64,000 nucleotides of DNA from JADJPO01 sp963828555 (lineage in GTDB: Bacteria; Actinomycetota; Actinomycetes; Actinomycetales; Kineosporiaceae). Positions within the stretch are counted from its first letter, which is position 1. Each line of letters starts with the position of its first letter. Positions 53,435 to 62,711 of the stretch are shown in pieces. The DNA is taken from NCBI GenBank assembly GCA_963828555.1, contig CAWHEL010000002.1, positions 1,885,464 to 1,949,463 on the forward strand. The letters run 5' to 3'. Under the pieces are notes generated by a model. It ran no database searches. It worked only from the letters and a program-made list of their open reading frames with translations, and was not told the DNA's origin. Made by a program: the position numbers and the translations under genes.

Positions 53435-56400
53435 GTGACTGGGCGTACTGCCGAGGCCGGCATCGACGTGAGCACCGAGATCCCCGACGGGGACCCGGCG
53501 CCCGATCACGACGTCCGGGCCCTGCTGCGGATCACCCCGTTCCGCCGGCTGTGGTTGGCCCTGGGGCTGTCCAGCCTGGGCGACTGGCTGGGCCTGCTGG
53601 CCACCGCCGCGCTCGCCGGCAGCCTGGCCAGCGGTTCCTACACCTCGCAGAACTTCGCCGTCGCCGGCGTGTTCCTGCTCCGGCTGGCCCCCGCCGTGGT
53701 GCTGGGTCCGCTCGCCGGAGCGCTTGCCGACAGGTTCGACCGGCGCTGGACGCTGGTCTTCGGCGACCTTGCCCGGTTCGCCCTGTTCGTGTCCATCGTG
53801 CTGGTCGGCACGCTTCCCTGGCTGTATGTGGCCACGGTGCTGATCGAGTGCGTGGCCCTGTTCTGGGGCCCGGCGAACGACGCCACGATCCCCAATCTGG
53901 TGCCCCGGCGCCGGCTGGAGGCGGCCAACCAGGTGACGCTGGTCGCCACCTACGGGTCGGCACCGATCGCCGCGGCCCTTTACACCGTGCTCGCACTGAT
54001 CGCCGACGGTGCGACCGCGATGCCCTCGCTGCCCGACGTCAACCCGATCACGGTCGCCCTGTGGGCCAATGCGATCACCTTCCTGATCTCGGCGCTGGTG
54101 ATCTGGCGCCTCGATTTCCCGCCGATGCCCCGGCGCAGCGCGACCCGCCAGGTCGGCGTCATCCGCTCGATCCTGGACGGGTGGCGGTTCGTCGCGTCGA
54201 CCCCGGTGGTGCGCGGGCTGGTGCTGGGCATGCTCGGGGCCTTCGCCGCCGGCGGCTTCGTGGTCGGCCTGGCGCAGACCTTCGTCGGCGACCTCGGCGC
54301 CGGGCAGCCCGGCTTCGGGGTGCTGTTCGGGGCGGTCTTCGTCGGCCTCGCGGGGGGTATGTGGATCGGCCCCCTGGTGCTCAGTGGCCTTTCCCGCCGT
54401 CGGCTGTTCGGCCTCGCCCTGGTCTGCGCCGGGGTGTTCCTGTTGCTGCTCGCCCTGGTGCCGAACATGACCCTGGCGATCGTGTTCACCGTGGGGCTGG
54501 GCCTGTGCGGCGGCGTGGCCTGGGTGACGGGCTACACCCTGCTCGGCCTCGAGGTGGACGACGAGGTGCGTGGGCGCACCTTCGGGCTGGTCCACTCCTC
54601 TGCCCGGGTCGTGCTGGTGCTGGTCCTGGCGATCGGTCCCGCGCTGGCCGCGCTGGTCGGTCGGCACACGCTGGTGCTGCCCGGGGGTGAGCAGCTGGTC
54701 TACAACGGGGCCTCGTGGGTCTTCGGGCTGGCCGGGCTGCTCGCGATCGCGATGGGCATCACCGCGTATCGGCAGATGGACGACCGGCCCGGGGTGAAGC
54801 TGCACTCGGACCTGCTGCACCTGTGGTCGGGCCGGCACGAGGGGCTGCCCGCGCGGTCCGCCGCACGTTCGCACAACGGCTGGTTCATCGCCTTCGAGGG
54901 CGGCGACGGCACCGGCAAGTCAACCCAGGCCCGGGTGTTCGCCGACTGGCTGCGTATCGACCAGGGCCACGACGTGGTGCTGACCCGCGAGCCGGGTGCC
55001 ACCGCTATCGGGGTCCGGCTGCGCGAGGTGCTGCTGGGCGAGGGTGAGGCGGTCGGCCCACGCGCCGAGGCACTGCTCTTCGCCGCCGACCGCGCCCACC
55101 ACGTCGACTCCCTGGTCAAGCCGGCCCTGGCCCGGGGCGCGATCGTGATCACCGACCGGTACGTCGACTCCTCGATCGCCTACCAGGGCGCCGGGCGGGC
55201 GCTGGACGCCGACGAGATCGCCTATATCTCGCGCTGGGCCACCGGCGGGCTGGTCCCTGATCTGACCGTCCTGCTCGACATCCCCCCGGAGATCTCGCGG
55301 ATCCGCAGGGCCAACGATCCCAAGCGCAGCGGCGCCGACCGACTCGAGGCGCAGCCCGAGGAGTTCCACCAGCGGGTGCGCGAGCGCTTCCTGGAACTGG
55401 CCCGCAAGGAGCCGCAGCGTTATCTGGTGCTCGACGGCTCCGACCCGCGGGAGGAGATCCAGGAGGCGATCCGGCGTCGGGTGCGCGACGTGGTGCCGAT
55501 CTCGCGCAAGCGACGGGCCGAGCTCGCCGCCCGGCTCGCAGCGGAGGAGGACGACCGCAACCGGCGCGCCGGCGCCGAGGCCGAGGTACTGCGCCTGGAC
55601 GCCGAACTGCGCGGTCGCAGTCGCGACGAGGCGCGAGCGCGCCAGGAAGCGACCCGGCGCGCGCGTGAGGAGGCCGACCGGCAGCTCCAGGAGGAGGCCA
55701 ACCGTCAGTACGAGGAGGAGTCGCGCCGCGACACCGCGGTGTCCCGGCCCACGCCGGGTGCGCCCACGGATCCAGAGCCGCACCAGTTCGGGCCTCCGCC
55801 CGGGTCACTGCCCGTGCCACCGCCCGTGTCGCCCGCACTGCCCGTGCCTGTCGATCCGCCGTCCCCGCCTGCGGTGGCCGTGCCGGCCGGTCACCTCCCG
55901 ACGGAGCTGCCGGTCTCGCGTGACGCGGCCATCACCGTGGACCGGCCTACGCCCGAGGAGGACAACGGCATCAGGATCGTGCGGCTGGCGCCGGCCGAGC
56001 GGGCCTCTGCGGGCGCCTTCCGCCTGACCTCGGCGGAGGATGGCGCCGAGGCCGAGGCCGAGCCGTCGCGTCGTCCGCGCGGGGGCCATGCGCTGAGCGT
56101 GCCGCGCCGGGCCTGGTTCACCAACGAGCCGCCCACCCACGAGGCCCCGGACGAGACCGCGGGCCAGGGGCTGGTTGAGACCGCCGGGCTCCCGGCCGAC
56201 CAGGTGTTCGATCAGGAGGCCGACCGGGCGCCTGACGGTCACGCTGACCGCGGTCGGGCCACGCCCTGGCTGGGCGAGACCGAGCGGTTGCCGATCCTGA
56301 CCACCGACCAGCACCTCGGCCACCTCGACCACTCCGACCACTCCGACCACTCCGAGGACCTCGAGGTCGCGGATGAGGCGAGCGAAGTGGTCCCCGACCC

Positions 56401-56470
56401 GTCGCAGGCCCCCACGGCCGAGATCGATCTGCGCGACGAACTATTCGGCCGCGGGTGGGGCGGCCGATGA
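53435..56470 (+). CDS. tmk: MFS transporter-thymidylate kinase fusion with long C-terminal tail
   Basis: 1011 aa. Residues about 30-450 are an MFS domain with 10-12 membrane helices. Residues 483-687 are a complete dTMP kinase: GGDGTGKST P-loop, LTREPG, TDRYVDSSIAYQG (DRY/DRH motif) and DPKRSGADRLE lid. The rest is a Lys/Glu/Arg coiled coil (about 690-770), then a Pro-rich region and a tail with DHSDHSDHSED repeats. The same fusion is known in Streptomyces and related genera. The kinase makes dTDP for DNA synthesis; the transport substrate is unknown. The stop overlaps the holB start. Confidence 0.93.
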   Translation: MTGRTAEAGIDVSTEIPDGDPAPDHDVRALLRITPFRRLWLALGLSSLGDWLGLLATAALAGSLASGSYTSQNFAVAGVFLLRLAPAVVLGPLAGALADRFDRRWTLVFGDLARFALFVSIVLVGTLPWLYVATVLIECVALFWGPANDATIPNLVPRRRLEAANQVTLVATYGSAPIAAALYTVLALIADGATAMPSLPDVNPITVALWANAITFLISALVIWRLDFPPMPRRSATRQVGVIRSILDGWRFVASTPVVRGLVLGMLGAFAAGGFVVGLAQTFVGDLGAGQPGFGVLFGAVFVGLAGGMWIGPLVLSGLSRRRLFGLALVCAGVFLLLLALVPNMTLAIVFTVGLGLCGGVAWVTGYTLLGLEVDDEVRGRTFGLVHSSARVVLVLVLAIGPALAALVGRHTLVLPGGEQLVYNGASWVFGLAGLLAIAMGITAYRQMDDRPGVKLHSDLLHLWSGRHEGLPARSAARSHNGWFIAFEGGDGTGKSTQARVFADWLRIDQGHDVVLTREPGATAIGVRLREVLLGEGEAVGPRAEALLFAADRAHHVDSLVKPALARGAIVITDRYVDSSIAYQGAGRALDADEIAYISRWATGGLVPDLTVLLDIPPEISRIRRANDPKRSGADRLEAQPEEFHQRVRERFLELARKEPQRYLVLDGSDPREEIQEAIRRRVRDVVPISRKRRAELAARLAAEEDDRNRRAGAEAEVLRLDAELRGRSRDEARARQEATRRAREEADRQLQEEANRQYEEESRRDTAVSRPTPGAPTDPEPHQFGPPPGSLPVPPPVSPALPVPVDPPSPPAVAVPAGHLPTELPVSRDAAITVDRPTPEEDNGIRIVRLAPAERASAGAFRLTSAEDGAEAEAEPSRRPRGGHALSVPRRAWFTNEPPTHEAPDETAGQGLVETAGLPADQVFDQEADRAPDGHADRGRATPWLGETERLPILTTDQHLGHLDHSDHSDHSEDLEVADEASEVVPDPSQAPTAEIDLRDELFGRGWGGR

Positions 56471-57630
56471 GCGTCTGGGCCGACGTCGTCGGTCAGGCGG
56501 AGGTGGTCGCCGTGCTGCAGCACGCGGTCGAGGACCCTGGGGCCATGACCCATGCCTGGCTGGTCACCGGTCCGCCGGGGAGTGGCCGGTCCACCGCTGC
56601 CCGAGCTTTCGCCGCGGCACTGCAGTGTGCCCACGGCGGTTGTGGCACCTGCCACGACTGCCGGACGGTGCTCGCCGGCGCCCACCCGGACGTCTCGCTG
56701 GTCGCCACCGAGCACGTATATCTGCGGGTCGATGAGGTCCGCCCGCTGGTCACCCTGGCCCAGCAACGCCCGGCCATGGGCCGCTGGCGGGTGATCGTGG
56801 TCGAGGACGCCGACCGGCTCAACGACACCTCGGGCAACCTGCTGCTCAAAGCGATCGAGGAGCCCCCCGCCCGCACCGTCTGGCTGCTCTGCGCGCCGAG
56901 CCCGGACGACGTGCTGATCACCATCCGCTCCCGCTGCCGACACGTGGGGCTGCGGGTGCCTCCCTTCGAGGAGGTCGCCGCCTTGCTGGTGCGCCGGCAT
57001 GGGGTGGACCCGGCGGTGGCCGCGTTCGCAGCCCGGGCCGCGGACAGCCACATCGGCTTGGCCCGTCGGCTGGCGCTGGACGAGGGGGCCCGGATCCGGC
57101 GCCGCGAGATCCTGCGTCTGCCGGCCCAGTTGAGCAGCGTGGGCGCCGCGGTGATGGCAGCCGGCCAGTTGGTGGAGGTGGCAGCCGAGGAGTCCAAGGC
57201 GGCGACCGTGGAGCGGGACGCCACCGAGCGGGCCGAGTTGTTGCGGGCGCTCGGGGCGGACGGCGCCGCCACCCTGCCGCCGCCGGTGCGGGCCCAGGTG
57301 CGGGTGCTGGAGGAGAACCAGAAGCGCCGCGCCACGCGGGCGCAGCGCGATGTGCTGGACCGGTCGCTGATCGATCTGATGTCGCTGTACCGGGATGTGC
57401 TGATGGTTCAGCTGGAGGCTCCGGTGGCCTCCACGAATGCCGAGATGTCGGCCGAGATCGACCGGATGGCAACTGTTTCCGGCCCGGAGACGACACTGCG
57501 CCGGATGGAGGCGATCGGCCTGGCCCGGGAGCGGATCGGGGCCAACGTTGCGCCGTTGCTGGCCGTGGAGGCGTTGATGGTCACTCTGGCCGCGGAACCC
57601 CGTACGGGCGCCGAGCGTCGAGCGGGATAG
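56467..57630 (+). CDS. holB: DNA polymerase III subunit delta prime
   Basis: 387 aa clamp-loader subunit. The zinc module is CAHGGCGTCHDC, the SRC arginine-finger motif is IRSRCRHV, and VVVEDADRLNDTSGNLLLKA is the Walker B/sensor region. Its Walker A reads GPPGSGRST, with Arg in place of Lys, in keeping with a subunit that does not hydrolyse ATP. ATG 56467 overlaps the tmk stop (ATGA). Confidence 0.93.
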   Translation: MSVWADVVGQAEVVAVLQHAVEDPGAMTHAWLVTGPPGSGRSTAARAFAAALQCAHGGCGTCHDCRTVLAGAHPDVSLVATEHVYLRVDEVRPLVTLAQQRPAMGRWRVIVVEDADRLNDTSGNLLLKAIEEPPARTVWLLCAPSPDDVLITIRSRCRHVGLRVPPFEEVAALLVRRHGVDPAVAAFAARAADSHIGLARRLALDEGARIRRREILRLPAQLSSVGAAVMAAGQLVEVAAEESKAATVERDATERAELLRALGADGAATLPPPVRAQVRVLEENQKRRATRAQRDVLDRSLIDLMSLYRDVLMVQLEAPVASTNAEMSAEIDRMATVSGPETTLRRMEAIGLARERIGANVAPLLAVEALMVTLAAEPRTGAERRAG

Positions 57631-57633
57631 CCT
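57628..57633 (+). promoter_or_regulatory. -10-like TAGCCT upstream of the peptidase gene
   Basis: TAGCCT overlaps the last codons of holB and would start a transcript about 90 nt before the lipoprotein ATG at 57731. Confidence 0.35.
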
Positions 57634-57730
57634 GCTGGTCTCACCGTGTTCTTGTTCGTGCTCGGTTCCGTGTTCCTGCTCGGTGCGGGGTTGTATGCCT
57701 CGCCGTCCGTCCGTTGGAGTTCTCGACCTC

Positions 57731-59317
57731 ATGGTCTTTGCCGTCCGGACCCCCGCCCGTCGCCGCCGTGCCGTAGCCCTGCCGGCCGCCGTCCTGATCG
57801 CCGTGACCCTGGCGGCCTGTACGCCGCCGTGGTCGAGCGGACAGACGCCGCAGCAGAGCGACGCAGCCCGGACCGGTGCGGCCGCCGCTGCCGTCCGGTC
57901 GCCCTCGCGTCCCGACCCGGCCGGCGATCCGGCCTATGCGGCGTTCTACGGCCAGAAGCTTGCCTGGAAGGACTGCGAGGACGGTTTCGAGTGCACCACG
58001 GCTACGGTGCCCTTGAACTGGGACGAGCCCGCGGGGAAGACCATCACGCTGGCGCTGGCCCGCTCCGCGGCCTCCGGCAAGAAGGTCGGCTCGCTGTTCC
58101 TCAATCCCGGTGGGCCTGGGGTCTCCGGGATCGACTACCTGCGCAATGCGCTGAGCGAGTTTCCCCGGGAGGTCCGCAAGGCCTACGACATCACCTCCTG
58201 GGACTCGCGCGGCGTGGGCGACTCCCGGCCGGCGATCACCTGCCTGCCGAACGCGGCCCTGGACGACTTCTACGCACTCGACGGCTCGCCCGACACCCCG
58301 GCCGAGGTCACCGCGCTGACCGAGGGCTGGGCCGAGTACATGGCGGCCTGCCAGAAGAACTCCGGTGAGCTGCTCGCGCATGTCGACACGATCAGCACGG
58401 TCAAGGACCTGGACGTGCTGCGTGCGCTGGTCGGCGACCAGATGTTCAACTACCTGGGTGCCTCCTACGGCACGTTCTACGGGGCCTGGTACGCCGAGCT
58501 GTTCCCGTGGCGGGTCGGGCGAATGGTGCTGGACGGCGCGATCGACCCGTCGCTGGATGCCGCTGAGTACGCCGCGGGACAGGCCAAGGGCTTCTCCGGG
58601 GCGGTCCAGTCCTTCGTCGACGACTGCCTTGCCCGTGCCGAGTGCCCATTGCGGGGTTCGCGTGCTGATGCCTACAAGCAGCTCGACCGGCTGCTGGCTC
58701 GGGTAGATGCCGACCCGCTGCCGACCGACAGCCGGCCGTTGACGCAGGCCTTGCTGATCACCGGGCTGAACCAGGGCATGTACAGCCAACAGCTGTGGCC
58801 GGCCGTCACCCGGGCGCTGACCGAGGCCATGGCCGGCGACGGGTCGACGATGCTCCTGCTGGCCGATGCCTACATGCAGCGCGACGTCGACGGCAGCTAC
58901 GACCAGCTCCTGCAGGCGTTCTTCGCGATCAGCTGCCTCGACAGCGGAGAGACCCGCACCGTGAAGCAGATCGAGGCGGCGGCGGCCGAGATGAAGGCCG
59001 ACTACCCGCTGCTCGGAGACACCTTCGGCTGGGCGGGGATCAACTGCCTGGGGTGGCCCCACCCGGACCCAGTGCCGCAGCAGAGGACGACCGCGCCGGG
59101 TGCGGCACCGATCGTGGTGATCGGCACGACCAACGACCCGGCGACGCCGTACGAGTGGGCGACCGCCCTGGCCGAGCAGCTCTCGAGTGGGCACCTGATC
59201 ACTCGAGAGGGCGAGGGGCACACCGGATACGGCCAGGGCAGCGCATGTACCGACAAGGCCGTGAACGCCTACCTGTTGCGCGGCACGGTGCCGGCGAAGG
59301 GCCTCACCTGCTCCTGA
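57731..59317 (+). CDS. Secreted alpha/beta-hydrolase, tripeptidyl-aminopeptidase (TAP/Slp) type lipoprotein
   Basis: 528 aa. The N-terminus has a basic stretch (RTPARRRR), a hydrophobic core and the lipobox LAAC at about residue 26-29, so it is a lipoprotein on the outer face of the membrane. FLNPGGPGVSG is the oxyanion loop, GASYGTFYG the nucleophile elbow, TTNDPATPYEWA the acid and GEGHTGYGQG the catalytic His. The TAP-like C-terminal domain is complete with paired cysteines. It should remove N-terminal peptides from extracellular substrates. ATG 57731 is chosen for the signal peptide; an upstream in-frame start at 57683 is weaker. Confidence 0.88.
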   Translation: MVFAVRTPARRRRAVALPAAVLIAVTLAACTPPWSSGQTPQQSDAARTGAAAAAVRSPSRPDPAGDPAYAAFYGQKLAWKDCEDGFECTTATVPLNWDEPAGKTITLALARSAASGKKVGSLFLNPGGPGVSGIDYLRNALSEFPREVRKAYDITSWDSRGVGDSRPAITCLPNAALDDFYALDGSPDTPAEVTALTEGWAEYMAACQKNSGELLAHVDTISTVKDLDVLRALVGDQMFNYLGASYGTFYGAWYAELFPWRVGRMVLDGAIDPSLDAAEYAAGQAKGFSGAVQSFVDDCLARAECPLRGSRADAYKQLDRLLARVDADPLPTDSRPLTQALLITGLNQGMYSQQLWPAVTRALTEAMAGDGSTMLLLADAYMQRDVDGSYDQLLQAFFAISCLDSGETRTVKQIEAAAAEMKADYPLLGDTFGWAGINCLGWPHPDPVPQQRTTAPGAAPIVVIGTTNDPATPYEWATALAEQLSSGHLITREGEGHTGYGQGSACTDKAVNAYLLRGTVPAKGLTCS

Positions 59318-59594
59318 TTCGGCTCGGCGCAGCCGTGCAGGTCTCGTTGCGTCACCCGATCGGGGTCACCCGTTCGCGCGGGCCTACCCCGAGTGGTCGC
59401 CCCGGCTTGCCTGGCGTTGCGGACATTTCCCACGAACCGCCCGGGGCTGCGGACAAGGGGGGTCACTCGGCCTGCTCAGCGCGTATCCGTGCGAGTGGAC
59501 TGCCACTACAGCTAGTGCCTTTTCGGCTACGGATAGCCACCATTGAGGAAGAGCGGTCGGCCCGACCGCCACCACCTCGAGCCAGGAGCATCTG
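59318..59594. other. Intergenic region upstream of micro-ORFs
   Basis: 277 bp without a recognisable gene. It holds a TATCCGT/ACGGATA inverted repeat (59484-59490 and 59529-59535), an AGTGG/CCACT hairpin (59494-59507) and a GCGGTCG/CGACCGC hairpin (59552-59568) just before the 30-codon ORF. Confidence 0.5.
59552..59568 (+). promoter_or_regulatory. Hairpin before the micro-ORF
   Basis: 7-bp stem GCGGTCG/CGACCGC with a 3-nt loop, about 15 nt upstream of the AGGAG of the ORF at 59595. It could control access to that ribosome-binding site. Confidence 0.35.
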
Positions 59595-59687
59595 ATGAAG
59601 GTAACCGTTCTTGCCAAGGCGCTCAGCGCCGCGACCAGTGTGATCGCCGTTGCGGCGGTCGTCGGCGCCGGGGTCAAGTGGTCTTGA
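59595..59687 (+). CDS. Putative 30-aa hydrophobic micropeptide
   Basis: ATG 59595 has AGGAG 6 nt upstream. The product starts MKVTVLAKAL, has a hydrophobic Ala/Val-rich middle and ends GAGVKWS. It could insert in a membrane or be secreted without cleavage. A second small ORF starts 2 nt after its stop and ends GKKWS. No known family recognised. Expression is unproven. Confidence 0.45.
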   Translation: MKVTVLAKALSAATSVIAVAAVVGAGVKWS

Positions 59688-59689
59688 TC

Positions 59690-59731
59690 ATGGGGCTGAT
59701 TCAGCACGCACACGGGAAGAAGTGGTCCTGA
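59690..59731 (+). CDS. Putative 13-aa micropeptide MGLIQHAHGKKWS
   Basis: ATG 59690 follows the previous stop by 2 nt and could be translated by re-initiation. The last codons, AAGTGGTCCTGA, nearly repeat AAGTGGTCTTGA at the end of the preceding ORF (59676-59687). No separate ribosome-binding site. Confidence 0.3.
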   Translation: MGLIQHAHGKKWS

Positions 59732-59823
59732 GTCCGGCAGTTCCCTGGTCCCCCTCGCCTCATGCCCATCGCCCGACCCGCCGATCATCCATAGAGACCA
59801 CGGACTCGGCAAGGGGGAAGGCA

Positions 59824-59853
59824 GTGCGGTTCACCGAAGGCGCCCCGCCGTGA
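59824..59853 (+). CDS. 9-codon leader ORF coupled to the GGDEF-EAL gene
   Basis: GTG 59824 has a long purine tract AAGGGGGAAGG 2-12 nt upstream and encodes nine residues, MRFTEGAPP, ending at TGA 59851-59853. The stop overlaps the GTG (59850) of the diguanylate cyclase gene, which has no good site of its own, so translation is probably coupled. Confidence 0.4.
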   Translation: MRFTEGAPP

Positions 59854-61937
59854 CGGCGGCGCGCTCGAGCAGCGACGCCGGCCCGCCTGTGGCTGAACCC
59901 AGCCGCAGGCGGAGCCCGCGCGTCGTCACCGTGTATGCGCTGGCGGTGGCGATCCTCCCGTTTCTGATCTTCGTGTTCCTCGGCATCCGGCAGACCCCAC
60001 AGGTGCCGTGGACCGATGGGGCGATGCTGCCCTGCTACCTGCTCGCCGCCATGCTCGTCTTCGGCGAGCTGCGCCCGTTGCTCGTGGCCCGGGCGGACGG
60101 CGACACCGACCAGGTCACCGTGTCGACGACGTTCGCCCTGGCCCTGGTGCTGGCCGGACCGCTGGTCTTCGCCATGCTCGTGCAGGGGCTCGCCGTGGCC
60201 GTGAGCGATGCCTGGAGCGGGCGTCGTCCGGTGCGAGCGGCGTTCAACGTGGGGCAGTACCTGCTCACTCTCTTCAGCGCCCGCGCGGTGTTCTGCCGGC
60301 TCACCGACACGCCGCTTCTGGAGCCGATGACGCACCTGTCCAATGCCGATGTACTGCCGGCGCTGATCGCCGGGCTCACCTTCTTCGCGGTCAACAACGG
60401 TGCGGTGGCCGTGGCGGTCGCGCTGGAGCAGGGCCGCAGCGCGCTCGCCGTGGTGGCCGGCGACCTGCGGGTGCAGGGGTTGACCACGGCCATCCTGATC
60501 GGGCTCGCCCCGGTGGCTGCCGCGGCGTCCGACGCCTCGACGCTGATGCTTCCGCTGATCGCGCTGCCGCTGGTCGGGGTGCAGCGCAGCGCCTGGATCG
60601 CGGCCCAGCGCCAGCACGAGGCCCTGCATGACAGCCTGACCGGGCTGCCGAACCGCAAACTCTTCCAGATGCGCGCCGACCGTGCCCTGGCCGGGGCGCG
60701 CAGTGAGGGACGACTGGTCGGCATCATGTTGCTCGACCTGGATCACTTCAAGGACGTCAACGACACCCTGGGTCACCACGTGGGTGACGGCCTGCTGCGC
60801 GAGGTGGCGGTGCGAGTCACCTCCGCGGTGTCCGACGGGGTGACGGTCGCCCGGCTGGGCGGCGACGAGTTCGCCGTCCTGGTCGGGCCGGTGCTGAGCG
60901 CCGAGGTGATTAAGGCTCTGGCGCAAGAGATCTCGGATCGGCTGCGGGAGCCGATCATGGCCGAGGGGGTGCGGATCGGCGTCCAGGCGAGCATCGGGAT
61001 CGCGCTGAGCACCGACCACGAGGCGACCACCGAGACCATGCTGCAACGGGCGGACATCGCGTTGTACCTGGCCAAGGAGAACCGCGGTGACGTGCAGGTG
61101 TATCGGCCCGAGGTCGACCAGAACACGGTGGCGAGGCTCAGCCTGATGGCCGACCTGCACACGGCAGCGGTGAACCAGGACTTCGAGCTGGCCTTCCAGC
61201 CGCAGATCGAGACCGCGACCGGGCGGGTGGTCGCGCTGGAGGCCCTGATGCGCTGGCACCACCCGACGCGGGGGGTGATCGAGCCGGACGTGTTCATTCC
61301 GTTGGCCGAGAACTCCGGGGCGATCCGGCAGATGTCCCAGGCCGCGATCGAGGGTGCATTGGGCACCTTGCAGCGGTTGCGGGGGGAGGGGCACGACCTG
61401 TCGATGGCGGTGAACCTGTCGGCGCGGGTGCTGTCGAACCTGGAGGTGCCGGCTTGGGTGGAGCAGATGCTGCTGGAGACCTCGGTTCCGTCGGCGCGGC
61501 TGACCATCGAGGTGACCGAGTCGACCCTGATCGCCGACCCGCAGCGGGCGTTGCGGGTGCTTGCCGAGCTGCGGGAGATGGGCGTCCAGTTGGCGATCGA
61601 CGACTTCGGCACCGGGTACTCCTCGCTGTCGTACCTGCAGCGGCTGAGGCCGAACGACCTCAAGGTCGACAAGTCCTTCGTCACGGAGATGATGAGCGAC
61701 GAGAACGACGCCGTGATCGTGCGCTCGATCGTCGAACTGGCGCACTGGCTGGGCATGACGGTCGTCGCTGAGGGCGTGGAGGATGCGCCGACCCTGAGCC
61801 GGCTGGCCGAGATGCGCTGTGACCGGGCGCAGGGGTATCACATCGCCCGTCCGATGCGCGAGGACCAGCTGAGGGTCTGGCTCGCCGCGCGCCGGGCCAG
61901 TGAGGTGGAGGTCGAGGCGGCGGTGAACCGGTCATGA
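59850..61937 (+). CDS. Membrane-bound GGDEF-EAL protein
   Basis: 695 aa. The N-terminal 250 residues have about 8-9 membrane helices. The GGDEF domain (about 255-420) has the intact catalytic motif RLGGDEF and DLDHFKDVNDTLGHHVGD; no RxxD inhibitory site at the expected distance. The EAL domain (about 435-680) keeps LEALMRW, NLSARVL, EVTEST, DDFGTGYSSLSYL, KVDKSFV and EGVED, so both c-di-GMP synthesis and breakdown are possible. The start is probably coupled to a 9-codon leader ORF. The stop overlaps the DUF5317 gene (ATGA). Confidence 0.92.
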   Translation: MTAARSSSDAGPPVAEPSRRRSPRVVTVYALAVAILPFLIFVFLGIRQTPQVPWTDGAMLPCYLLAAMLVFGELRPLLVARADGDTDQVTVSTTFALALVLAGPLVFAMLVQGLAVAVSDAWSGRRPVRAAFNVGQYLLTLFSARAVFCRLTDTPLLEPMTHLSNADVLPALIAGLTFFAVNNGAVAVAVALEQGRSALAVVAGDLRVQGLTTAILIGLAPVAAAASDASTLMLPLIALPLVGVQRSAWIAAQRQHEALHDSLTGLPNRKLFQMRADRALAGARSEGRLVGIMLLDLDHFKDVNDTLGHHVGDGLLREVAVRVTSAVSDGVTVARLGGDEFAVLVGPVLSAEVIKALAQEISDRLREPIMAEGVRIGVQASIGIALSTDHEATTETMLQRADIALYLAKENRGDVQVYRPEVDQNTVARLSLMADLHTAAVNQDFELAFQPQIETATGRVVALEALMRWHHPTRGVIEPDVFIPLAENSGAIRQMSQAAIEGALGTLQRLRGEGHDLSMAVNLSARVLSNLEVPAWVEQMLLETSVPSARLTIEVTESTLIADPQRALRVLAELREMGVQLAIDDFGTGYSSLSYLQRLRPNDLKVDKSFVTEMMSDENDAVIVRSIVELAHWLGMTVVAEGVEDAPTLSRLAEMRCDRAQGYHIARPMREDQLRVWLAARRASEVEVEAAVNRS

Positions 61938-62659
61938 TCATTCCCTTGGCGGCGCTGGCCGCTCTGCTCCTGCCGGCGGTGCTGGGCGGGCAGTTGCGCC
62001 GGCTGGCCGATGTGCGACTGCGCTACACCTGGGCGGTCAGCTCCGCGCTGATCGTGCAGATCCTGGTGATCGAGCTGCTGCCCGGGCCGCACTGGCTGCT
62101 CTCGGGTGCGCATGTGGCGACCTACGTGGTCGCGGCCTTCTATCTGTGGGCGAACCGCCGGGTGCCCGGTCTGCTGGTGCTGGGTCTGGGCGGGGCCAGC
62201 AACGGCGTCACGATCGCGCTCAACGGCGGCACCCTGCCTGCGCGGGCCGGGGCACTGGAGCTGGCCGGTATCGAGCAGACGGCGGGGGAGTTCGCGAACT
62301 CCGGCGTGGTACACGACGCGCGGCTGGCGTTCCTCGGGGATGTGTTCGCGATCCCCGAGGCTTGGCCGCTGTCGAACGTCGTCAGCATCGGCGATCTGCT
62401 GATCGTGCTCGGGGTCGGGTATGCCTCACTGCGCATCTGCGGCAGTCGCTGGATGCCGGCCTGGGCGCCACGCTCGGGTGGACATGGCCGCCCGCGTCAC
62501 CTGGCTGGGTCCTCGGCGCTGTCCGCAGTTCCTGCGGCGACGGTCGGGGACAACGCGCTGGCGGCCCTCCCGCGGCAGCGTCGCCGCACTCGGGACCGGC
62601 CCCGCGCTGAGGTCACCGCCGCTGGCGGCCCTGCTCCGGATAACCCGGACGAGGAGTAG
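61934..62659 (+). CDS. DUF5317 membrane protein
   Basis: 241 aa with about six membrane helices (for example 1-20, 33-50, 57-75 and 150-170) and a basic, disordered C-terminus. GLGGASNGVTIALNGGTLP is the DUF5317 core. Co-translated with the GGDEF-EAL gene, with which DUF5317 proteins are often paired or fused. Function unknown. Confidence 0.8.
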   Translation: MIIPLAALAALLLPAVLGGQLRRLADVRLRYTWAVSSALIVQILVIELLPGPHWLLSGAHVATYVVAAFYLWANRRVPGLLVLGLGGASNGVTIALNGGTLPARAGALELAGIEQTAGEFANSGVVHDARLAFLGDVFAIPEAWPLSNVVSIGDLLIVLGVGYASLRICGSRWMPAWAPRSGGHGRPRHLAGSSALSAVPAATVGDNALAALPRQRRRTRDRPRAEVTAAGGPAPDNPDEE

Positions 62660-62672
62660 GGGTCGCGAGCCC

Positions 62673-62678
62673 TATACT
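62673..62678 (+). promoter_or_regulatory. -10 element TATACT of tRNA-Thr
   Basis: A near-consensus -10, 34 nt before the tRNA 5' end. Confidence 0.55.
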
Positions 62679-62711
62679 CGGTGCCCGTGCCGTTCGCTCC
62701 GGACGGCGCAC

